43,130 nt of DNA from CAZMGG01 sp964565715 (GTDB lineage: Bacteria; Planctomycetota; UBA1135; UBA2386). The notes under the pieces are model-generated. The model did no database searches. It was not told where the DNA came from and worked only from the letters and a program-made list of their open reading frames with translations. A program made the position numbers and the translations under genes. Shown one piece after another: positions 24,381 through 32,689 of the stretch (the first letter of the stretch is position 1; the number at the start of each line of letters is the position of its first letter). The stretch covers positions 1 to 43,130 of the forward strand of contig CAZMGG010000038.1 in the NCBI GenBank assembly GCA_964565715.1, given 5' to 3'.

Positions 24381-25751
24381 CTAGCCCTGCTGCCCGCTGC
24401 CGTCGGCGCGCGGCGCGTCGGGCTCGTGCAGCGCCGCGGCGATGGCCCGCGAGCGGGCCTCGTGCAGCGCGGTGCGGAACGCCGCCACTTCCGGGTGCTG
24501 GGCGCGCAGCGCCGCCGCGTCCACCCGTTCCGCCGCCCGCCGCAGCCAGTGCAACTGCGCGACCAGGCGCGGCAGCATCGCCTCGCCGCTCGCCGCGAGG
24601 CCGAGCCTGCCGCCGCTGTCGGCCGCCACCGCCAGCGCGAACAGCTCCACCGGGTAGTCCCTGGCGCGGAAGTGCTCGTCGTAGAGCCGGGCGAGCGTGC
24701 CGGCCCGCACCTCGTGCAGGCGCCGCACTTCCAGGTGCAGGGCGCAGACGTCCCGGCAGAGCGTGCGGGTGCGGTTGTCGGCCAGCCCGGGCAGGCGGCG
24801 CAGCAGCGCGTCGACGTGCGGCAGCCCGTAGTGTTCGTGGCCGATGTGCCGCGGCAGGTCGCGGGGCCTGGTGAAGCCCTGGCCGAGGTCGTGGCACAGC
24901 ACGGCGAGCAGCACGGCGCAGCGGTCGCGTTCGTCGAGGTGGGTGGTGCGTTCGACGGCCCATTCCAGGGCCAGCACCAGATGCAGGGCCTGGCTCACCT
25001 CCGGGTGGTGGCGCTGCGGGCCCGCCGGACGACCGTCGCATTGCAGCGCCAGCTCCGGCGCGAACACCCCGAGCAGGCCGACCTCGTGCAGCTCGAGCAG
25101 GAAGCGGCCCGGCGAGGCGCACTTCAGCAGCGCCGCCCGCAGTTCCAGGGCGATCGCCTCCGGCGGCAGGTCGCGCAGGATGCCGCGCGGCAGGTCGAGG
25201 GCGCGCACGGACCGGTCGAGCTGGAAGCCGAACTGGTGCGCCTTGCGGTAGTAGCGGACCCAGCGCACCGGGTGCTCCCGCACCCGTTCGGCGCAATCGC
25301 CGACCGGCACGATGCGGCGCTGCCGCCAGTGGTCGAGCCCGCCGGTCGGGTCGTGGATCGTGCCGGTGGCGAGTTCGACCGCCAGGGCGCCGATGGTCAT
25401 GTCCCGGGCCCGCAGGTCGGCGGCGATGCGTTCCGGCAGGGGGGAGCCGGCCTGGCCGGCGCGGAACGCGGTGATCTCGATCCGCCCGCCGGCGAGCTTC
25501 ATCGCCAGCGTGCCGCGGCCGACGTTGCCCTCGGTGGTGGGCACGAACACGCCGTGCTGCCGCAGCAGGGCCTCGCCGGCCGCCGGCTCCAGGGCCCAGG
25601 ACAGGTCGAGGTCCGCGGGCGCGGGCCCCGGCACGCCGGCGCGGGCGCAGGCCATGGCCAGCGCGTGGCTGCCGACCACGCACACGCCGAGTCCGGGCGA
25701 GCCGAGCCAGGGCGCCGCCGCGCGCAGCGCCGCCAGGGGGTCGTCGCTCAC
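24381..25751 (-). CDS. CCA-adding / poly(A) polymerase-type nucleotidyltransferase with HD domain, degenerate signature
   Basis: A 456-residue protein from GTG 25751, overlapping the previous stop as GTGA. The N-terminal half follows the class II nucleotidyltransferase plan. It has a GS-x motif with the acidic pair in ADLDLSW, the RARDMTIGALAV segment (equivalent to RRDFTINALA), HDPTGGLDHWRQRRI, and ERVREHPVRWVRYYRKAHQFGF (equivalent to the ED-P-x-R-x-x-R motif). An HD phosphohydrolase domain follows (AVLLAVLCHDLGQGF), as in multifunctional bacterial CCA enzymes. The usual GGxVRD is replaced by GSHALA and the conserved Asp of ED-P by His. It may therefore be inactive in CCA addition or have another substrate. 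Convergent with the repeat-protein gene, with a 5-bp gap. Confidence 0.7.
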   Translation of the reverse strand: MSDDPLAALRAAAPWLGSPGLGVCVVGSHALAMACARAGVPGPAPADLDLSWALEPAAGEALLRQHGVFVPTTEGNVGRGTLAMKLAGGRIEITAFRAGQAGSPLPERIAADLRARDMTIGALAVELATGTIHDPTGGLDHWRQRRIVPVGDCAERVREHPVRWVRYYRKAHQFGFQLDRSVRALDLPRGILRDLPPEAIALELRAALLKCASPGRFLLELHEVGLLGVFAPELALQCDGRPAGPQRHHPEVSQALHLVLALEWAVERTTHLDERDRCAVLLAVLCHDLGQGFTRPRDLPRHIGHEHYGLPHVDALLRRLPGLADNRTRTLCRDVCALHLEVRRLHEVRAGTLARLYDEHFRARDYPVELFALAVAADSGGRLGLAASGEAMLPRLVAQLHWLRRAAERVDAAALRAQHPEVAAFRTALHEARSRAIAAALHEPDAPRADGSGQQG

Positions 25752-26485
25752 CTGAGCGGGTTCTTCTTCAGCCACTCCTTGGCCTCGGCGCTGGTGCTGA
25801 AGCGTTGCCCGGTGAGCGCGAACAAGGCGTCCTTCACCTTGGTCCGCCACACCCGCCACGACTTCCAGCGCGCCTCCCAGTACTCTGCCGGCGGATTGCT
25901 GGGATCGTCGACGTTGGCCGGCGCGGGCTCGTCGAGGTTGCGCAGCAGCATGTCGATGGCCTGGGTCTCCTTGTGCTGGATCACCAGGTCGAGGATCGCC
26001 TCCTGCAGCACCACGCGCTGCTCGCCGTATTCCCGGTCGAACAGCCCGTCGATCTCGCGCCACTGCCTTGGCGTGTAGCCGGCCTTGCCGAGGCCGCGCA
26101 CCAGGTCGCCCTGCAGCTCGGGTTGCGAGGTCACCGAGCCGTGCTTGAGCAGCTTGACGATGACCGGGTTGGCGGCCTTCGCCGGCTGCTGGCCGAGGAC
26201 TTCGGCGGCCCGGCGGCGCACCGCCAGGGACTTGTCGGCTTGCACCGTGGTTGCGAGCGGCGGCACCAGGTCCTCGTGCCGGCCCTGGGCCAGCGCCTCG
26301 ACGGCGCGCAGCCGGTCGGCGAGGCCGGCGTTGCCCTTGGTGGCCTGTTTGAAGGCGGCGATCGCCTCCTTGGCCTGCTTGTCGTTCCAGTCGGCGACGA
26401 CGGGAACCGGGGACTGCACGGGGGCGGGGGCGGGCGGCGGGGGCTCCTGGCAGCCCAGCAGCACGGTCAGGGCGGCGGTCAACAT
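25748..26485 (-). CDS. HEAT-repeat-like lipoprotein
   Basis: A 245-residue protein with a lipobox (TVLLGC, Cys12) and a Pro-rich spacer (QEPPPPAPAPVQSPVP). The mature part is helical with HEAT/PBS-like repeats, such as RLRAVEALAQGRHEDLVPPL and VRRRAAEVLGQQPAKAANPV. Such solenoids bind other proteins. It overlaps the following nucleotidyltransferase gene as GTGA, so the two are co-translated, though one is exported and the other is not; the functional link is unclear. TAGAAT lies 9 nt before the ATG. Confidence 0.7.
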   Translation of the reverse strand: MLTAALTVLLGCQEPPPPAPAPVQSPVPVVADWNDKQAKEAIAAFKQATKGNAGLADRLRAVEALAQGRHEDLVPPLATTVQADKSLAVRRRAAEVLGQQPAKAANPVIVKLLKHGSVTSQPELQGDLVRGLGKAGYTPRQWREIDGLFDREYGEQRVVLQEAILDLVIQHKETQAIDMLLRNLDEPAPANVDDPSNPPAEYWEARWKSWRVWRTKVKDALFALTGQRFSTSAEAKEWLKKNPLR

Positions 26486-26494
26486 GGGGCGGCG

Positions 26495-26500
26495 ATTCTA
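26495..26500 (-). promoter_or_regulatory. Candidate -10 element TAGAAT of the HEAT lipoprotein gene
   Basis: TAGAAT ends 9 nt upstream of the ATG at 26485, with no Shine-Dalgarno. It abuts and partly overlaps the hairpin at 26497-26519. Confidence 0.35.
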
Positions 26501-26519
26501 GGGGGCCGGCCGCCCTAGA
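26497..26519. terminator. Hairpin spanning the end of the first antiporter gene
   Basis: TCTAGGG (26497-26503) and CCCTAGA (26513-26519) form a 7-bp stem around 9 nt that contain the palindrome GGCCGGCC. It covers the TAG stop of the upstream antiporter and borders the -10-like element of the next gene, so it may end one transcript just before the next starts. Confidence 0.35.
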
Positions 26520-27468
26520 GCAGGCCCGCCCGCCACACTTCCCAGCCGACGTAGCCGATCCAGCCCAGCAGGAAGGCACCGCCCATGGCGCGCGGCACGC
26601 CGCCGGCCGCGCGCAGCACCACGCACAGCAGGATGGCGGAGACCACGGTGGCGCCCATCAGCGCGCCGGTCTCGGCGTGCACCACGGGCAGCGGGAAGAT
26701 CAGCGACGCGGCGCCCAGCACGAGGCCGACGTTGAAGATGTTGCTGCCGAGGATGTTGCCGACCGCGATCTCGGGCTGGTCCTTGCGCGCCGCCACCACC
26801 GAGGTCGCCAGCTCCGGCAGGCTGGTGCCCACCGCCACCACGGTCATGCCGATCAGGGCCTCGCCCATGCCGAAGTGCCGCGCCACCGCGCTGGAGCCGT
26901 CGATCAGCCAGTCGGCGCCGTACTTGAGGCCGAGCAGGCCGACCAGCACGAGGCCGACGTTCAGGAGCCAGCGGCCGGCGCCGCCGGGCGGGCGGGGGGG
27001 GGTCGGATGGTGCGCCGCCGGCCGGTGGCGCTCGCGGTGCAGCAGGGCCCAGCAGAAGGCCAGGAGCATCAGCAGCATCAGCACGCCGAGCCAGCGCTCG
27101 ACGTGGCAGCCCAGCACGTAGGGCAGGCCGGCCAGCGCGGTGGCCAGCAGCAGGAAGAGCAGCTCCAGCCTGGCGACGTGGATCCGGATGCGGCGGATCA
27201 GGGCGGCCGCGCCGACGATCAGCAGGATGTTGGCGTTGTTGCTGCCCAGCACGTTGGCCAGCGCGATGGTGCCCATGTCCTTGGCCGCCGCATCCAGGCT
27301 GACCATCAGCTCCGGCGCGCTGGTGCCAAACGCCACCAGCGTCAGCCCCACGGTCATCGGGCTGATGCCCAGCCGCAGCGCGATCCACACCGCGCCCCGC
27401 ACCAGCAGGTCGGCGGCGACGATCAGCGCCACCAGGCCGGCAAGGATCAGCAGACAGGCATGCAGCAT
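26515..27468 (-). CDS. Ca2+/cation antiporter (YrbG-like, CaCA family), downstream copy
   Basis: A 317-residue inner-membrane protein with two inverted halves of about five transmembrane segments each. The alpha-repeat motifs are VGLTLVAFGTSAPELMVSL with ANVLGSNNANILLI, and GMTVVAVGTSLPELATSV with GNILGSNIFNVGLV. These hold the acidic residues that coordinate cations. The family exchanges Ca2+ or K+ against Na+ or H+. A Pro/His-rich cytoplasmic linker (HRPAAHHPTPPRPPGG) joins the halves. It is the same length as its upstream tandem copy. TAGCCT lies 6 nt before the ATG, so it may be transcribed separately. Confidence 0.9.
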   Translation of the reverse strand: MLHACLLILAGLVALIVAADLLVRGAVWIALRLGISPMTVGLTLVAFGTSAPELMVSLDAAAKDMGTIALANVLGSNNANILLIVGAAALIRRIRIHVARLELLFLLLATALAGLPYVLGCHVERWLGVLMLLMLLAFCWALLHRERHRPAAHHPTPPRPPGGAGRWLLNVGLVLVGLLGLKYGADWLIDGSSAVARHFGMGEALIGMTVVAVGTSLPELATSVVAARKDQPEIAVGNILGSNIFNVGLVLGAASLIFPLPVVHAETGALMGATVVSAILLCVVLRAAGGVPRAMGGAFLLGWIGYVGWEVWRAGLL

Positions 27469-27474
27469 CGGCGC

Positions 27475-27480
27475 AGGCTA
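27475..27480 (-). promoter_or_regulatory. Candidate -10 element TAGCCT, 6 nt before the antiporter start
   Basis: TAGCCT ends 6 nt before the ATG at 27468 with no Shine-Dalgarno, the expected geometry of a leaderless transcript. Confidence 0.42.
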
Positions 27481-27523
27481 GCGGCGGCCTCGCCGCAGGC
27501 CAGCATTCCCGCGGCGCCCGGGC

Positions 27524-28477
27524 TCAGGCCTGGCCGGTGCGCCAGACCTCGAAGCCGATGAAGCCGATGTAGGCCAGCGCGAAGGCGACGCCGGTGCGGC
27601 GGCTCACTCCCGACCGCAGGGCCAGTACCGCCGCCAGCCAGACCGCCGAGACCACCGTGGCGATCATCAGGGTGCCGAGTTCCGCGGGCCGCACCGGGAA
27701 CGGACAGAGCAGCGACGAGATGCCCAGCACCGCGCCGACGTTGAAGATGTTGCTGCCCACCACGTTGCCGATGGCGATCTCCGGCTGGCCCTTGCGCGCC
27801 GCCAGCACCGAGGTCGCCAGTTCGGGCAGGCTGGTGCCGGCGGCGACGATGGTCATGCCGATCAGCGCCTCCGACATGCCGGCCTCGCGGGCGATGGCGA
27901 TGGCGCCGTCCACCAGCCAGTCGGCGCCGAACTTCAGGCAGGCGAGGCTGCCCACCAGCAGGCCGAGGTGGCCGATCCAGCCGGCGGCCGACGCCCGCGG
28001 CCGGTCCTCGTTCACCACCGCCGCCAGCCGCGAGCCGCGTTCGCGCTGGACGAGCTGCCAGCAGAACAGCAGCACCATCGCCAGCATCACGCCGCCGAGC
28101 ACCCGGCCGACCTCCTCTCCCCACACGAACGGGATGCCGGCCATCGCCGTCGCCACCAGCATGTAGTTCAGCTCCATCTTCGCCACCTTCAGGTGGATGG
28201 CCTGGATCGCCGCGGCGAGGCCGATGATCGCCAGGATGTTGAAGGTGTTGCTGCCGATGACGTTGGCCATGGCGATCTCGGCCTTGCCCTCGTTTGCGGC
28301 CACCAGGCTGACCATCAGCTCGGGCATCGAGGTGCCGAACGCCACCAGGGTCAGGCCGACGGTCATGCGGCTGACCCCGAGCACGAGCGCGATCCAGACG
28401 GCGCCCCGGACCAGCAGGTCGGCGCCGAGGACCAGCAGGACGAGACCACCGAGCACCAGCAGGCAGGCGGTGAGCAT
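27524..28477 (-). CDS. Ca2+/cation antiporter (YrbG-like, CaCA family), upstream copy
   Basis: A 317-residue paralogue of the adjacent antiporter. It has the same alpha-repeats, VGLTLVAFGTSMPELMVSL / ANVIGSNTFNILAI and GMTIVAAGTSLPELATSV / GNVVGSNIFNVGAV. The start segment is nearly identical (LLVRGAVWIAL), while the central linker is unrelated (RGSRLAAVVNEDRP). Differences near the first ion site (NTFN here against NNAN in the other copy) could change selectivity. This looks like an old tandem duplication. The 55-bp gap between the copies contains a separate candidate -10 element. Confidence 0.9.
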   Translation of the reverse strand: MLTACLLVLGGLVLLVLGADLLVRGAVWIALVLGVSRMTVGLTLVAFGTSMPELMVSLVAANEGKAEIAMANVIGSNTFNILAIIGLAAAIQAIHLKVAKMELNYMLVATAMAGIPFVWGEEVGRVLGGVMLAMVLLFCWQLVQRERGSRLAAVVNEDRPRASAAGWIGHLGLLVGSLACLKFGADWLVDGAIAIAREAGMSEALIGMTIVAAGTSLPELATSVLAARKGQPEIAIGNVVGSNIFNVGAVLGISSLLCPFPVRPAELGTLMIATVVSAVWLAAVLALRSGVSRRTGVAFALAYIGFIGFEVWRTGQA

Positions 28478-28488
28478 GGAGCCCGGGG

Positions 28489-28494
28489 ATGCTA
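28489..28494 (-). promoter_or_regulatory. Candidate -10 element TAGCAT, 11 nt before the upstream antiporter start
   Basis: TAGCAT ends 11 nt before the ATG at 28477, which would leave a leader of about 5 nt and no Shine-Dalgarno. Confidence 0.35.
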
Positions 28495-28591
28495 GCGGCG
28501 CCGTGGGCCGCCCATAGGGCGCGCCGGCGGATCCTCCGCAGCGTGGCGTGGCGGCTCCAGCCGGCCCATGGCATCGGCCGATGGAAGTCCC

Positions 28592-29332
28592 ATGAACGTC
28601 CGCCGTGCCGCCCGCCCGCTGTGCCTGCTGCCGGTCCTGCTGCTGGCGGCCTGCCTGGAGATGGAGCAGACCATCACCATCACCCAGGACGGCGCCGGCA
28701 CCCAGAAGCTGCGCCTGCAGATGTCGCCCGAGGTGCTCGCCGAGGCGCGCCGCGCCGCCGCGGTGACGGCGCCCGACGGTGGCGCCGGACCGGCGCAGGT
28801 GTTCGACCGGGCCGCGGTCGAGAAGGAGCTGGCCACTGCCGGGCTGCAGCTCACCGCACACCGCACCTTCGACAAGGGCCAGCACCGCTGCGTCGAGCTG
28901 GAGGTGGCCTTCAAGGACCTGGCCGGGCTGCGCAAGAGCCCGCTGTGCGGTGCGGCGGCCGAGTGGGAGTTCGGCCCGGGGCCGGTGCCCGACACGGTGA
29001 TGCTCACGCTCTACCCGCAGGGCAAGGTGGCGTGGGGCAAGGCGCGCGAGCAGGCCGAGCGCTGGGGCGCCGAGCCCGACGCGGTGGCGCAGTCGTTCTT
29101 CGACAAGCGGAAGGCGCAGCTCGCCGGCCTCGACGTGACGATGCACTTCGAACTGCCGGGCCGGGTCCTGCGGCTGACCCGCAACATGGACCAGACCGGC
29201 GAGCGCAAGGTGACCGTGCGCATCACCGCCGACCAGATCCAGACGCCGGCGGACCTGATGCGCCGCCTGGCGCCGCGCTACGAGATCGTCATCGACGGCC
29301 GCGAGTGCCGGCTGCCGCTGGATCCGAAGTAG
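28592..29332 (+). CDS. Predicted lipoprotein of unknown function
   Basis: A 246-residue protein. I start it at the second in-frame ATG (MNVRRAARP), which gives a short basic n-region, the hydrophobic LCLLPVLLLAAC and a lipobox Cys21. The mature part begins LEMEQTITITQDGAGTQKL, a beta-rich segment like those of small envelope lipoproteins that detect or bind polymers, and has no recognisable enzyme motif. ITADQIQTPADLMRRLAPRY near the end looks helical. It is divergent from the antiporter pair and followed after 41 bp by a small membrane protein. Confidence 0.7.
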   Translation: MNVRRAARPLCLLPVLLLAACLEMEQTITITQDGAGTQKLRLQMSPEVLAEARRAAAVTAPDGGAGPAQVFDRAAVEKELATAGLQLTAHRTFDKGQHRCVELEVAFKDLAGLRKSPLCGAAAEWEFGPGPVPDTVMLTLYPQGKVAWGKAREQAERWGAEPDAVAQSFFDKRKAQLAGLDVTMHFELPGRVLRLTRNMDQTGERKVTVRITADQIQTPADLMRRLAPRYEIVIDGRECRLPLDPK

Positions 29333-29358
29333 GCGTTCGCCGGGGCCGGCCCGGGCCC

Positions 29359-29364
29359 TATCGT
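29359..29364 (+). promoter_or_regulatory. Candidate -10 element TATCGT, 9 nt before the small membrane protein start
   Basis: TATCGT is followed by 9 nt and the ATG at 29374, without a Shine-Dalgarno. Confidence 0.33.
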
Positions 29365-29373
29365 CGGGCGACG

Positions 29374-29703
29374 ATGCCCCTGCGCCTGGTCCGCTGGCTG
29401 CTCACCCTGCTGGGCGGCGTGCTGCTCGGCGGCGGCCTCGTGCTGCACGGCCAGGTGGCGATGGCGCGCTACATGCGCTCCGAGGTCGACGGCACCTTCT
29501 TCCTCTGGCGCGCGATCGGCAAGGTCACCTTCCTGTTCCAGGACGAGGTGACGCGCTCGGCGCTGGTGCTCAACGACCTGCCGCCGCAGGTGCTGAAGGA
29601 GTCCGACCGCGCCGCCTGGACCCTGCTGGTGATCGGGACGCTGCTCCTGCTGGCGGTGCCGTTCGTGCGCGAGGGCCGGCCCCGGCGTCAGAGCCGCACG
29701 TAG
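29374..29703 (+). CDS. Small two-helix membrane protein
   Basis: A 109-residue protein with hydrophobic segments near residues 5-25 (WLLTLLGGVLLGGGLVL) and 80-97 (TLLVIGTLLLLAVPF). A ~50-residue loop between them includes FFLWRAIGKVTFLFQDEV, and the tail is basic. No family is recognised. Its last 16 nt overlap the 3' end of the vWA/HEAT gene on the opposite strand, so their transcripts would be complementary at the ends. Confidence 0.6.
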   Translation: MPLRLVRWLLTLLGGVLLGGGLVLHGQVAMARYMRSEVDGTFFLWRAIGKVTFLFQDEVTRSALVLNDLPPQVLKESDRAAWTLLVIGTLLLLAVPFVREGRPRRQSRT

Positions 29704-31439
29704 CGGCCGCCGTTCTGCTCGGCCATCCGCTTCATCAGCTCCTCGGGCGTCATCGTCGTGTCCTTCGGGTTCTGCGCGTTGGGCGAGGTGATGAAGACGG
29801 TGTTGATGCGCACCTTGCTGAAGCGGTTGGTCTCGGTGACCAGCCGCAGGATCTCGACCGGGTCCACCACGTCGCCGAGGTTGGGCGCGCCGTCCGAGAT
29901 CACGAAGATCTCGTCGAGGTTGGTCTCGTAGCGGTTGCCGTAGACCAGCGACTTCATCTTCAACGCCTCCTCGAGACCCGACCACAGGTTGGTGCCGCCG
30001 TCCGGCCGCATGTCCTCGATGAAGGCGTGGAACTTGTCCTTGTTGCGCGGAGTCGCCTGCTGCAGCTCCTTGTTCCACACCTTGGCCTTCGGCAGGCCGT
30101 TGAAGGTGACGCAGTTGAACGACGACACCTCCGGCATGTCGTTGATCACCTGGTGGAGCTGCTTCTTGGCCACGTCCATGCGGGTCGGCACGCGGTCCGG
30201 CACCTCGCCCGGCGGGATCGCCGACGGCATCGCGAAGTCCATGCTGCCGGACAGGTCGACGATGAAGGTCACCCGCGAGCCCTGCACGGGGATGCCGAAC
30301 AGGCCCTTGGCGACGGTGCCCGGCGCCGCCGTGGCGTCCTTCTTCCTGGCGATCTGCAGCTTGTCCTTCTCGCGCTCCCACAGCTCGCGCCACTGCTCGG
30401 GCTGATCGGCGGCGAACACCGCGCCGGTCATGCCGACCAGGGTCTCGTGGGCCCGATGCAGCAGCAGCGTCGAGGTCTTGCCCGACAGCACGTCGGCCTG
30501 GTTGGTCTTGAACCGCTCGAGGATCGCGATCAGCGCCGGCACGGTCTCCGGCGAGCGGAAGTCGTCGAGGAACGACACCAGCTCCATGTCGGCCCGCCAG
30601 GTGGTGCGGCCCAGCGCCTGGATCGCCGCCCGCACCGCCAGCCGCGACGACTCCGGCAGCTTGGTCTCGCCCTCGGGGCCGCCCTGCTGGCTCTTCAGGT
30701 AGCGGGCGTAGCTGGCACGCAGGGCCGCCACCGTCGCGACGATGACGTTGTCCTGGTCCTCCTTCTCGAGCTGCCGGGCCAGGGCCTCGGCCGACGCCTC
30801 GTTGCCCAGGCGCTGCAGGCCCTCGGCCGCCGCCAGCCGGATGTGCATCTCGGCGTGGCCCAGCTCCTGCTCCAGCGTCGCGCGGAAGGCCGGCTCGGCG
30901 ATCACGCCCAGCGCCCGCAGGGCGGCCGCCCGGATCGCCACCGCCCGCGACCGGTCCACCTTCGTCTCGCCGCGCGCCGCCTTCAGGACCTGCTCCCGGG
31001 CCGCCGCGCCCTTCAGCCGCGCCACCCACTTCTCGCCGGTGTCGCGCACCAGGTGCGGCGCCATCTCGCGGGTGTACTTCGCCTCGTCCAGGCCGACCGC
31101 CGCGAACTCCAGCAGGTAGTCGGCGGCCTCCGGCGTGTCGACCTCCACCGCCATCTCCAGCAGCAGGTCCAGTTCCCGCTGCCAGGTCATCGCCCCGACC
31201 AGGCCCTTCGGCAGGACGCCGAAGCGGTTGGCGATCGAGTCCTTGAACATGTCGCGCCGGTCGTGGAACGGCACCTTGCCCGAGCGATACGCCTTCAGCC
31301 AGGCCTCCAGGCACTTGAACAGCTTGTCGTTGGCGACCGCGGTGGCGCTGGCCGGCGGCGCGGCGGGCACGGCGTCCCGCGGTGCGGCGCCGGCGAGGGA
31401 CAGCAACGCGAGGAGGGCGGCGAACAATGGGGCGATCAT
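29688..31439 (-). CDS. Exported HEAT-repeat and von Willebrand factor A protein
   Basis: A 583-residue protein with signal peptide APLFAALLALLSLAGAA. Residues ~100-330 are HEAT-like helices (AIRAAALRALGVIAEPAFRA, IRLAAAEGLQRLGNEASA). From ~385 there is a vWA domain with a complete MIDAS: VDLSGSMDF (Asp395, Ser397, Ser399), the Thr in DGGTNLWSG and Asp in ISDGAPN. vWA domains bind protein partners through a bound divalent metal. I use the ATG at 31439, which starts the signal peptide; an ATG at 31469 would add APASAPPA. It is last in the sigma/anti-sigma cluster, 94 bp after the anti-sigma gene. A role as surface sensor or assembly factor is an inference. Confidence 0.78.
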   Translation of the reverse strand: MIAPLFAALLALLSLAGAAPRDAVPAAPPASATAVANDKLFKCLEAWLKAYRSGKVPFHDRRDMFKDSIANRFGVLPKGLVGAMTWQRELDLLLEMAVEVDTPEAADYLLEFAAVGLDEAKYTREMAPHLVRDTGEKWVARLKGAAAREQVLKAARGETKVDRSRAVAIRAAALRALGVIAEPAFRATLEQELGHAEMHIRLAAAEGLQRLGNEASAEALARQLEKEDQDNVIVATVAALRASYARYLKSQQGGPEGETKLPESSRLAVRAAIQALGRTTWRADMELVSFLDDFRSPETVPALIAILERFKTNQADVLSGKTSTLLLHRAHETLVGMTGAVFAADQPEQWRELWEREKDKLQIARKKDATAAPGTVAKGLFGIPVQGSRVTFIVDLSGSMDFAMPSAIPPGEVPDRVPTRMDVAKKQLHQVINDMPEVSSFNCVTFNGLPKAKVWNKELQQATPRNKDKFHAFIEDMRPDGGTNLWSGLEEALKMKSLVYGNRYETNLDEIFVISDGAPNLGDVVDPVEILRLVTETNRFSKVRINTVFITSPNAQNPKDTTMTPEELMKRMAEQNGGRYVRL

Positions 31440-31533
31440 GGCGGCAGGTGGGGCAGAGGCGGGCGCCATGGTAGCAGCCCGCCGGAGGCAAGTTACCCCT
31501 CGCCCGGATTCCTCCGGCGGCCCTGGATCCGGG

Positions 31534-32685
31534 CTAGCGGCCCTTCTGCACGCGGATCTGCAGGGTGCCCTTCAGGCGGCTGCGCGGGGCCACCAGCCCC
31601 GGGCTGCACTCGCCCTGCTGCACCGAGAACACGTTGACGCGCTCGCGCGGGTCCAGCTCGAGCGCCCAGCCCGAGCCGCCGTCGGGCAGGCACACGAACA
31701 GCCGCTGGAACACCTCGGGCTGCTGCGACCAGCGCATCAGGAAGCCGTCCAGCTCGGTGGCGGTGTAGACCAGCTTGCCCATCACCTGCTCGGGCAGGGC
31801 CTCGAGGCCCCGCGCCTCCTCCAGCACCTCGGCGATCGACCCCGCCGCGGTGAACGCGTCGCGCGTGCGCCGGGCGTGGCCCTCGGCCTCGCCGAGGCGG
31901 GCCTCGATCTGCGCCACCACCATGCGCAGGTCCTGTTCGATCCGGGCCGAGAACGTCACGTGCCGGTGGTCCTGCAGGTCGAGCAGGACCTTGCCGAGCC
32001 GTTCCAGCTCGGCCGCCCGATCCACCAGCCGCTCGGCCACCAGCTCCAGCTCGGCCTCGCCGCCCGGCGCCGCCTGCGGCTGCTCGCCGCCGCTCTGCCG
32101 CGGCTGCAACCGCTGCGCGTAGAAGGTGGCGCTCGACAGGTGGTTGCGGAACTGCACCGCCGCCTCGCGGGCCATCAGGTCCGGCGTCAGCGGCTCGAAG
32201 GCGGCCAGGATGTTGCCGTCCATGGGCGACGGCACGGCTTCGCTGGTGCGGTCCCGGGGCCGCAGGCCGCCGCGGCGCTCGCCGGCATCGGCCACCTGGG
32301 TCGCGTTCACGCCGGGATCGCCGCCCGGCTGCGTCGGCGTGCGGGACTCGCCGACCAGGCGCAGCACCAGCAGCAACGCCGCCGCCGCCGCCGCGCCGGT
32401 CAGCACGTAGCGCACCTTGGTCCACATCGGCACCGGCTCGCGGAACACCGCCTCCGGGGTGCCCTCGCCGGCCTGCAGCCGCTGCCAGAGGTTCTCGCGG
32501 AAGTCGGGGCCGACCCGGTGGCCCGGCAGCCGCAGCACGAGCTGCTGCGCCTGCTGCAGCTCGTCCCAGAAGCGGGCGCACGCCGCGCATTCGGCCACGT
32601 GCTGCATGGCGGCGGTGCGCCGCCCGCTGGGCAGGCGGCCATCCAGGCACTGGGACAGGTGGTACTGGCAGTTCCGGCAATTCAT
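31534..32685 (-). CDS. Transmembrane zinc-finger anti-sigma factor
   Basis: A 383-residue protein. The N-terminus is a ZAS-type zinc finger: MNCRNCQYHLSQCLDG, then HVAECAACARFW with the His-x3-Cys-x2-Cys signature. A transmembrane helix follows near residues 93-112 (VLTGAAAAAALLLVLRLV). The remaining ~270 residues lie outside the cytoplasm and are mostly helical and charged, ending in a beta-rich section (VFQRLFVCLPDGGSGWALEL) that could be the sensor. It starts 4 nt after the sigma factor stop codon, the usual coupling of a sigma factor and its inhibitor. It should hold the ECF sigma factor at the membrane until an envelope signal arrives. Confidence 0.85.
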   Translation of the reverse strand: MNCRNCQYHLSQCLDGRLPSGRRTAAMQHVAECAACARFWDELQQAQQLVLRLPGHRVGPDFRENLWQRLQAGEGTPEAVFREPVPMWTKVRYVLTGAAAAAALLLVLRLVGESRTPTQPGGDPGVNATQVADAGERRGGLRPRDRTSEAVPSPMDGNILAAFEPLTPDLMAREAAVQFRNHLSSATFYAQRLQPRQSGGEQPQAAPGGEAELELVAERLVDRAAELERLGKVLLDLQDHRHVTFSARIEQDLRMVVAQIEARLGEAEGHARRTRDAFTAAGSIAEVLEEARGLEALPEQVMGKLVYTATELDGFLMRWSQQPEVFQRLFVCLPDGGSGWALELDPRERVNVFSVQQGECSPGLVAPRSRLKGTLQIRVQKGR

Positions 32686-32689
32686 CGGG

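Noticed and set aside
21277..25683. A 1468-codon open frame on the minus strand
   Set aside because: It runs antisense through the repeat protein gene and reads as Arg/His/Gln/Ala low complexity; the plus-strand frame has a signal anchor and regular domain motifs.
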